Positions 58,447-64,000 of a stretch of 64,000 nt of DNA are shown here, piece after piece. Origin of the DNA: Dryocosmus kuriphilus (lineage: Eukaryota; Arthropoda; Insecta; Hymenoptera; Cynipidae); the NCBI GenBank assembly GCA_038277395.1, contig CM076196.1:97036385-97100384 (forward strand). Reading direction: 5' to 3'. The notes below the pieces were generated by a model. It was not told where the DNA came from. It saw only the letters and a program-made list of their open reading frames with translations, and made no database searches. The position numbers and the translations under genes are program-made. Position 1 is the stretch's first letter. Every line of letters begins with the position of its first letter.

Positions 58447-58707
58447 ATGGAGTCACAAGATGAAGATGAAAAAGGAGAATTTGATCAACATGATAATTCA
58501 CCATCCATGACAATCAATAATGATGCTGTTGATGATGGTAATAATCATGAAGATGTTGGCGCTGATGAACATGCTGCTGAAAATGATTTTTCCTCTGAAT
58601 TTATAGAAAAAAAATTTTCACCTTACTCGGGAGATCCTAATAAATTGGCATATCATTTGCGCTCACTTTTACAATACCAAAAAACAGAAATAAGTCGCTT
58701 AAAATAA
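58447..58707 (+). CDS. Acidic 86-residue ORF of the palindromic element
   Basis: Starts ATG at 58447 (MESQDEDEKGEFDQHDNSPS). The first 50 residues are Asp/Glu/Asn-rich; then comes FSSEFIEKKFSPYSGDPNKL and a basic, possibly helical end, YHLRSLLQYQKTEISRLK. It lies about 600 bases downstream of the integrase fragment in the same direction. Its mirror copy in the left arm keeps the length but has lost both the start codon and one codon to a stop, so this copy is the better preserved. I do not recognise the product. It could be a single exon of a larger protein. Confidence 0.5.
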   Translation: MESQDEDEKGEFDQHDNSPSMTINNDAVDDGNNHEDVGADEHAAENDFSSEFIEKKFSPYSGDPNKLAYHLRSLLQYQKTEISRLK

Positions 58708-59399
58708 TTGCAACCGTTAATGAACTAAGAGAGGCTGACATTATTGAATGATAATATTCTTATTAATTGCTGGAAAAACTTTAACAACTGCTCGTTCAAT
58801 ATTTCTAATTGTTGTATTAACATTTGACTTATTATTGGATTGAACGTTTCCTGTACTTATAACTTAAGAATCACATATAGAATGTTATATGTAGTTCTTT
58901 ACATTTACTATATTGCAATAAATTAAATAAATCTAATTTTCAAAATGTATGTGTATTTCTTCTTCATTCCGCTCACCTAAATTTATTTTAGTTAGTGCAA
59001 GAGAGAATCAGCTCATCTTTTAAAGGTTTAACATATGATTTATGGTGTGTAATAATTGAATCAAACCTTTTTCAGTATCTACTTGCTTCAACTACAAAAT
59101 AATCCTTCCCAAAACCAACAACTCCTCTTCCTCATATATTTTAATAGTTAACTGAGGTTAACTTCAGTTTTAATATCACTGAAAAAAAAAAAATTTGTAT
59201 TTGTATGCAAGAAATCAATCATTTTGTCCAATTAATATTGGCACCAATAGTACAAATCTATTCATTATTCATCTAGTTTGCCTTTTTATCTCTTGAAGTA
59301 GATTTATTTTAACCAGAGTTCAATGTTCACCTATGAAAAATATTTTTTCATTGACAGTTATTGATTTTGATATCTCCAATACTTCGCTAATCATGTTAT

Positions 59400-59775
59400 T
59401 ATTGCAGGGTTTTAGTTAAATGAATTGGATTTTTAGCATATTACTCTGTGGTGTTAAAGATTATTTCAAAGTTTCTTGCAATGGATTATAAAATTTATTT
59501 AGCTGATTTATTTGGTAAATTGATTGCGGTTACTTGGAACAGGAATAATGTCTTTAAATAATTTCAATCGTTAATGAAATAAGGGAGGCTAGCGTTATTA
59601 AATAATATTTTTATTAGCTGGTTTTTAACAGCTTAGAAGCTCTTTTATTATTTACAACAGTAAATTTAACACATGTAATATACGTGACTGTAAATTTTAT
59701 CTCGTTAATTTCTAAAAACTGATACAATAGACCCAGCATGGTACTAAGTATTCAATGTCTTTCTATTAATCTATA
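59400..59775 (-). repeat. Single right-arm copy of the triplicated left-arm segment
   Basis: Reverse complement of 50937-51295, 51665-52030 and 54625-54995; its presence once here shows the extra left-arm copies arose by local duplication. Confidence 0.8.
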
Positions 59776-60549
59776 ATATATAGTTCTTTTAATAAGTTAA
59801 ATTCAATGTGATTTTTTAAACATTATAAGTACTACTCACCTTCATTTCTTTTACCGAACTCATTTTGCTTATTATTAAAATGTAAGAGATCTGCCACTTG
59901 TAATAATATAACCATGACAATAATGAAGAATGCATTCTGCCTTACACACTTCACGCTTTAACATCGAGAGACTTTGAAATATTGCGATGAGTAGAAACTT
60001 TCGATATTGTCTAAGTTAACTTTTTCAACGATGGATTTTTAGCTGAATTTCACACACGCTCTAACATCGAGGGACTTTGAACCATTGCGATGGGTAGAAA
60101 CTTTTGATATTGTCTAAAAACTCGTTAAATTAGTTACACATACACACACACACACACACACACAGTGAAGTACAGCCATTTAACCTGAAACAGAATCCTT
60201 CCACCAAACTGCCGTTTTTACAAACATTTGGCCTGCAGTTCGGCAACCCGACTTACTTGACAGAATTCAGACACTTACCTCCATTACCTCATTCCAACAT
60301 TACCGACTATAGCCTGCAGCTTGACAGGTTTCATTTTGGCACGGACACAAACCCTCATCACCCGTCGGTTACTGATTAATTTTACAGACATTTAGCACAG
60401 TCACGAACCATCATCGCCTGTCAGTAAATGGTTGATTTTTATCTCGCCAACCCGCTGTAATAGCACGGACACAAGCCATCATTACACTGATTAATTTTAC
60501 AGACATTTAGCATGGACACAAACCCTACATTACCGACTAACGGCAAATA

Positions 60550-60904
60550 ACTCGGTTCACCTTTATCAGATTTCTACCTTACCGACTGACGATAACCATC
60601 TGCCCCATACTCATACCTTGCCGACTGATGGTAACTACCTTCCCCAGATTCCTACCTTATCGACTGCTGGTAACAAACTGCTATGCTTCTATATGACACA
60701 GATTCCTTACTTTCCGATTGACTGTCGGTGGCACCATCTGTAGTCGTGTCATTTAGCCTAGAACAGAACCCTACCTTACCAACTGAAGGTAATAACGAAT
60801 GCCGATAACTTAACACGGACATGTACCACTGAGAGGGTAGTGGCGCCATCTGTCGGCGAAAGCGTGAAGCTTGTCGTGATGGCGTAGAATCCCCCTAGCT
60901 ATAC
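60550..60904 (-). repeat. Right terminal segment with subterminal repeats
   Basis: Mirrors 50577-50940: repeated ACCTTGCCGACTGATGGTAA-type units, then CGCCATCTGTCGGCGAAAGC and the terminal CCCCCTAGCT. Confidence 0.8.
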
Positions 60905-62163
60905 TACTATGGAAAATGTCGAATTCTACTTGGAAAAGGATTTTAGAACAAATAAAAAACAGGTAATATGTCCTCTGATAAGCACACACAATTTTTAGAA
61001 AAAAATTTTCTCCAAGTAATCGCATTCTCGGCAATAAATTGAATTTTAAATGGTAAAATCCCGAACCTTTTTAAATATTCGTTACGGATATTATTACACC
61101 CCCGCGATGGCTTGCACTCTTGTTTCAAAAAATTCCTTCACGGTATTTCATCACCGTTATCATTGTGTCACTAGATTAGGAGACTGTACTCATGTTAGAG
61201 ACAAAAAGGTTTCCGACCATTTATCGTTAGAGGAAGTAGACTTTGGTGTTTTAAAACAACATAACTGACATGGTATACACGGCAAAGATTCGAGATAAAA
61301 GGGGTACCGCGCCATCTGATTGCAACACAGCATCCATTGTGAAAAAGATATTCACCTAGCACACGCACTCTTAGTTATAAAGCTCATTTTAAAGACTAAA
61401 CTATCGAACCTTTTATAGTTTCGTCACAGATAATTACACATTCCCCCTGAAGTCTTACAATCTTGGTTATAAAAAACTCTTTCACGGTATTTTAGCAGTA
61501 CGATCTTTGTTTCTCTAATTTACGAGTATCGACTTAACTTTTAGATAAAGCGTTTTCCAGCATTCCTTTTTCGTTACTTATTGCTGTTTCTAAGTGCTTT
61601 TTTCGGGAAAATCATATAAACTTAACCTCTCGACTACAGTTAAATCTTCCTAAATGTGTACCTGTATATGGAATTTAGAAACGTGTATTAACACAATTGA
61701 TGCGATTTTCCTAGAATAAATAAGTATCAAGGAGCACTCTGTTATTTTTACAATTTATGAGAACAGTTTCTAGAATCTTCCCGATAAAATTCTTTCCACT
61801 AGTGGGGCAAACCAGTTCAGCCACCATGTGGCATCGCTTCATATGTTGGGGTGAAACAAAGTGTTTAAAAGTGAACGACAGCATCACAGGGTATTCAGTC
61901 CGATTTTAGTCCTGAGAAAAAACGCATCAGCATGTCTGAGAAGAAAACCCTAAAGTTGCTGCTGTTGGTAATATCTCGTCCATGGGATTATCTACAGTCG
62001 TAGAAGACAAAGAAATTGACGGGTCTGCTGCCAAACACCACTCACCTGGGGTCCCTGCTGAAGAGATTGTGCGACAGCCTGTTAATCACCTATTACTGGC
62101 TTCACGATAGATGCTGATGTTTAAAAAGTCAGATTAGAATTACATATGTAAATCACTCTACTT
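60905..62163. other. Flank with a diverged direct repeat, no clear gene
   Basis: A segment at 61065-61195 (CGAACCTTTTTAAATATTCG, CCTTCACGGTATTTCATCA) recurs diverged at 61410-61530 (CGAACCTTTTATAGTTTCGT, CTTTCACGGTATTTTAGCA). A plus-strand open stretch near 61950-62110 reads NISSMGLSTVVEDKEIDGSA and on, but has no recognised family. Confidence 0.4.
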
Positions 62164-64000
62164 ATTACATTCTCATCTAAATGAGGAGGTATTAGTTTTA
62201 TGTGAAAACTGACGTTCGCGGATTTCATGAAATCTCGACGTTTCGTGACCACCTGAATCCGAGAAAAGCATTTTTTACGTTAGTGTCTGTCTGGCGTTGT
62301 CGTTGTCATCGTTATAGCCTGTGAATACGATAACTTTCGAAAGACTACTCGGATTGGATTGCGCTTTGGCACACTTCTTCACTGAGAGAAGTTAGGTGCA
62401 TTAGCTGTACTTGCGAGTACGTCTGCAGTCAAAAATGTGAGACATGAGTCGCACGCGATTTTAGGAGCGCTGCACTCCCCCAAAACGAAATGGTTGTTGT
62501 TCAAAAACGAAGGGATTGTAGACCGACGCTGTTGCGGCTTGAGACAGCGCTATGCAATAATATGATAGGATAGACTTTTCAATAACTTGGGACGCTGTAC
62601 TCCCAAACGGGACGGCTGCTTTCCCGGATTCGAGCAACAAAAGTCCTAAATGAAAAGCGCCGCTGTTCTACTGTGGTCGATGCAGTAACTATGCCAACCT
62701 TCTCTCAGTGTTTAAGGCTTGAAAAGAAAGGACAAATTCGTTAAACAGCAGTTTTTGACCAGTGGTTATGGTTTTATCCACCAAAAACGGTTTTTGCAAA
62801 TTCAAGAAATCCATTATTCGACTAAACTATGCGAGACAAAAAAAAATAGTTGAAAGTAAAATTCTTTATCTCAAAAAAATTTACAAATTTTGTTGCAACT
62901 GTTTTTTGATAAAATGCACGCTTTTTGTTTTAATCGAGAAAGCCTTATTAAAAATTAAAAACTGTGGTTTCTTGACAAAATATTCAAGATACGAAAAAAA
63001 TGATTATAACCAAAGTTGTTCAGATCAAAACGATCTATAAATTTCGTATAAACTATTTTTTGATAAAATGTACGGTTTTTATTTTAATTGAGAGAACGTT
63101 ATTAAAAATAAAAAAACTGTGGTTTCTTGACAAACTATGCAAGATACGAAAAAAAATCGTGATAAACAAAGTTATTCACCTTAAGATCTAAAAATTTGTT
63201 CTCTATAATTTTTGCAGAAAGACGCATAGTTTTTGAGTTATTCGTGAAATATGTTATTAAATACAAATAAATCCACTTTTCACCAAAACTATGCAAGATA
63301 CGAAAAAAAAAAATAATAATAAGCAAAGTTGTTCACCTTAAAAAGATCTACAAATTTGCTTCAAAATATTTTTGGAACGAACGCATAGTTTATTCATGAA
63401 ACGTATAATAGTTGTTTTAATCAAAAAATACATTACTATAAAGTTAATAAGAAAGTTAGTAAAGGTTATTAAAAAATCTGCTCGCTACTCAGGCGCATTC
63501 TCATCACGTTTCTCACGCTTACCAGTCAATTAAAGTATATCAAAAACGTGAATTTCTTCATTTTTCACATATTCTGTCTGAAAAATGCAAGTCTTATTAT
63601 TACATTCTCATCTCAATGAGAAAGGTATTGATTTTATGTGAAAACTGACTTCCGCGGATTTCATGAAATCCCGACGTTTCGTGACTCCTTGAATCCAAAA
63701 ACATATATTTTAAGTTGGTGTCTGTCTGTCGTTGTCGTCGTTGTTGTTGTCGTCTTTATAGTCTGTGAACTAGATGACTTTCGAAACACTAATCGGATTG
63801 GATTGCGCTTTGGCACACTTTTTTGAAGCTTGAAAAGAAAGGACTAGTTCGCTAACCAGCGGTTTTTGACCAACGGTTCTGGTTTTATCACTCATAAGTT
63901 TTTTCCAAAAATAAAAAAAATCAAATCTCCCGCCAAAATATGCAAGATATATAAAAAATTATAATAAACAAAGTTGTTTTCCTTAAAAAAGACTTACCAA
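62164..64000 (+). repeat. Higher-order tandem repeat, array C (runs off the window)
   Basis: The unit boundary TACATTCTCATCT occurs at about 62164 and 63601. Each is followed by the core GCGGATTTCATGAAATC, GTGTCTGTCTGTCGTTGTCG or a variant, and AATCGGATTGGATTGCGC. Subunits of about 155 bases with ATGCAAGATACGAAAAAA recur at 62826, 62983, 63136 and 63289. The first unit is broken by a MITE. Confidence 0.8.
62380..62710. mobile_element. 331-bp MITE with CACTG ends
   Basis: Starts CACTGAGAGAAGTTAGG and ends AACCTTCTCTCAGTG, inverted ends of about 15 bases. It interrupts the higher-order repeat between ACACTTCTT and TTTAAGGCTTGAAAAG, which are contiguous (as CACACTT...AAGCTTGAAAAG) in the unit at 63805. 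Inside, GGAGCGCTGCACTCCC and GGGACGCTGTACTCCC are partial repeats. CACTG ends with a very short TT duplication are suggestive of the CACTA superfamily, but that is tentative. Confidence 0.8.

Larger units (their letters stand above)
50577..60904. repeat. Giant imperfect palindrome, about 10.3 kb
   Basis: GTATAGCTAGGGGG at 50577 is mirrored by CCCCCTAGCTATAC ending at 60904. Mirror pairs continue inward: ATCACGACAAGCTTCACGCT near both ends, the TG/CA microsatellites at 52411 and 60133, the acidic ORF at 55684-55944 and 58447-58707, the integrase piece at 56546-56752 and 57640-57846, and 57008-57030 with 57290-57310. The left arm (50577-57035) is about 2.8 kb longer than the right (57287-60904), largely through extra copies of one internal segment. 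Possible element termini are AG...CT at 50581 and 60900, or TATA at both ends. I found no 6-base target duplication. Confidence 0.85.

Noticed and set aside
50575..60906. A 6-base Polinton-style target duplication around the palindrome
   Set aside because: Flanks TGGTAT and ATACTA are not direct repeats; only TATA or TA could be shared, which is too short to prove anything.
61050..61268. A 72-codon plus-strand frame next to the palindrome
   Set aside because: Part of a diverged direct repeat whose second copy (61410-61530) does not keep the frame; no motif.
1..64000. CRISPR arrays, bacterial operons, tRNA and rRNA genes
   Set aside because: No regularly spaced short direct repeats of CRISPR type, no ribosome-binding-site-led gene runs and no cloverleaf or rRNA sequence were seen; introns, poly(A) tails and LINEs show a eukaryotic genome.

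Overview
The window is AT-rich eukaryotic nuclear DNA, almost certainly from an arthropod and probably an insect. I see no conserved single-copy host gene, rRNA, tRNA or CRISPR array. Nearly everything I can identify is a transposable element or its debris: R1-clade and R4-like LINEs, a complete-looking but decayed LINE of a type I associate with ants and wasps, Penelope-like fragments, Ty3/gypsy remnants and LTRs, a mariner deletion derivative, a pogo element, a hAT-like remnant, MITEs and long inverted repeats. A hymenopteran source is an inference from the LINE types only.

Layout. 1-5066: a TIR element with about 340-bp inverted ends carrying a decayed ORF of an unassigned family, its right end split by a dispersed repeat. 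6084-8941: R4-like RT (minus) abutted by a 5'-truncated R1 LINE (plus) with a poly(A) tail. 8942-12720: unrecognised minus-strand ORFs, then an R4-like C-terminus with zinc-finger and endonuclease blocks. 12872-13960: solo LTR. 14750-17760: two Penelope fragments around a LINE ORF1 remnant. 18545-26890: an AT-rich repeat interrupted by a small ORF insert, a 5.2-kb LINE and a mariner element. 28100-31225: higher-order tandem repeat. 31226-37005: inverted arms of the AT-rich repeat around a GC-richer stretch and a hAT-like remnant.

37006-49447 is a nest: a gypsy-type retrotransposon (minus) whose pol is split by a G-run-rich LTR-like element and whose leader is split by a pogo transposon. The pogo transposon carries a poly(A) retroposon inside its last exon. 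The pogo gene is unusual: after the DDE exon there are six consecutive exons of 3n length, all flanked by phase-1 introns, then a basic coiled-coil exon.

50577-60904 is a giant imperfect palindrome of about 10.3 kb. Both arms carry the C-terminal end of a Polinton/Ginger-type integrase and a second small acidic ORF, reading outward toward repeat-rich ends. It looks like two copies of one end of a large TIR transposon joined head to head. 62164-64000 is another copy of the higher-order repeat, with a nested 331-bp MITE.

The genes do not form a pathway. The story is layered insertion, with the pogo cassette-exon gene and the palindromic integrase element as the least ordinary parts. All reading was by eye, so repeat boundaries are approximate unless a duplication or terminal motif is cited.
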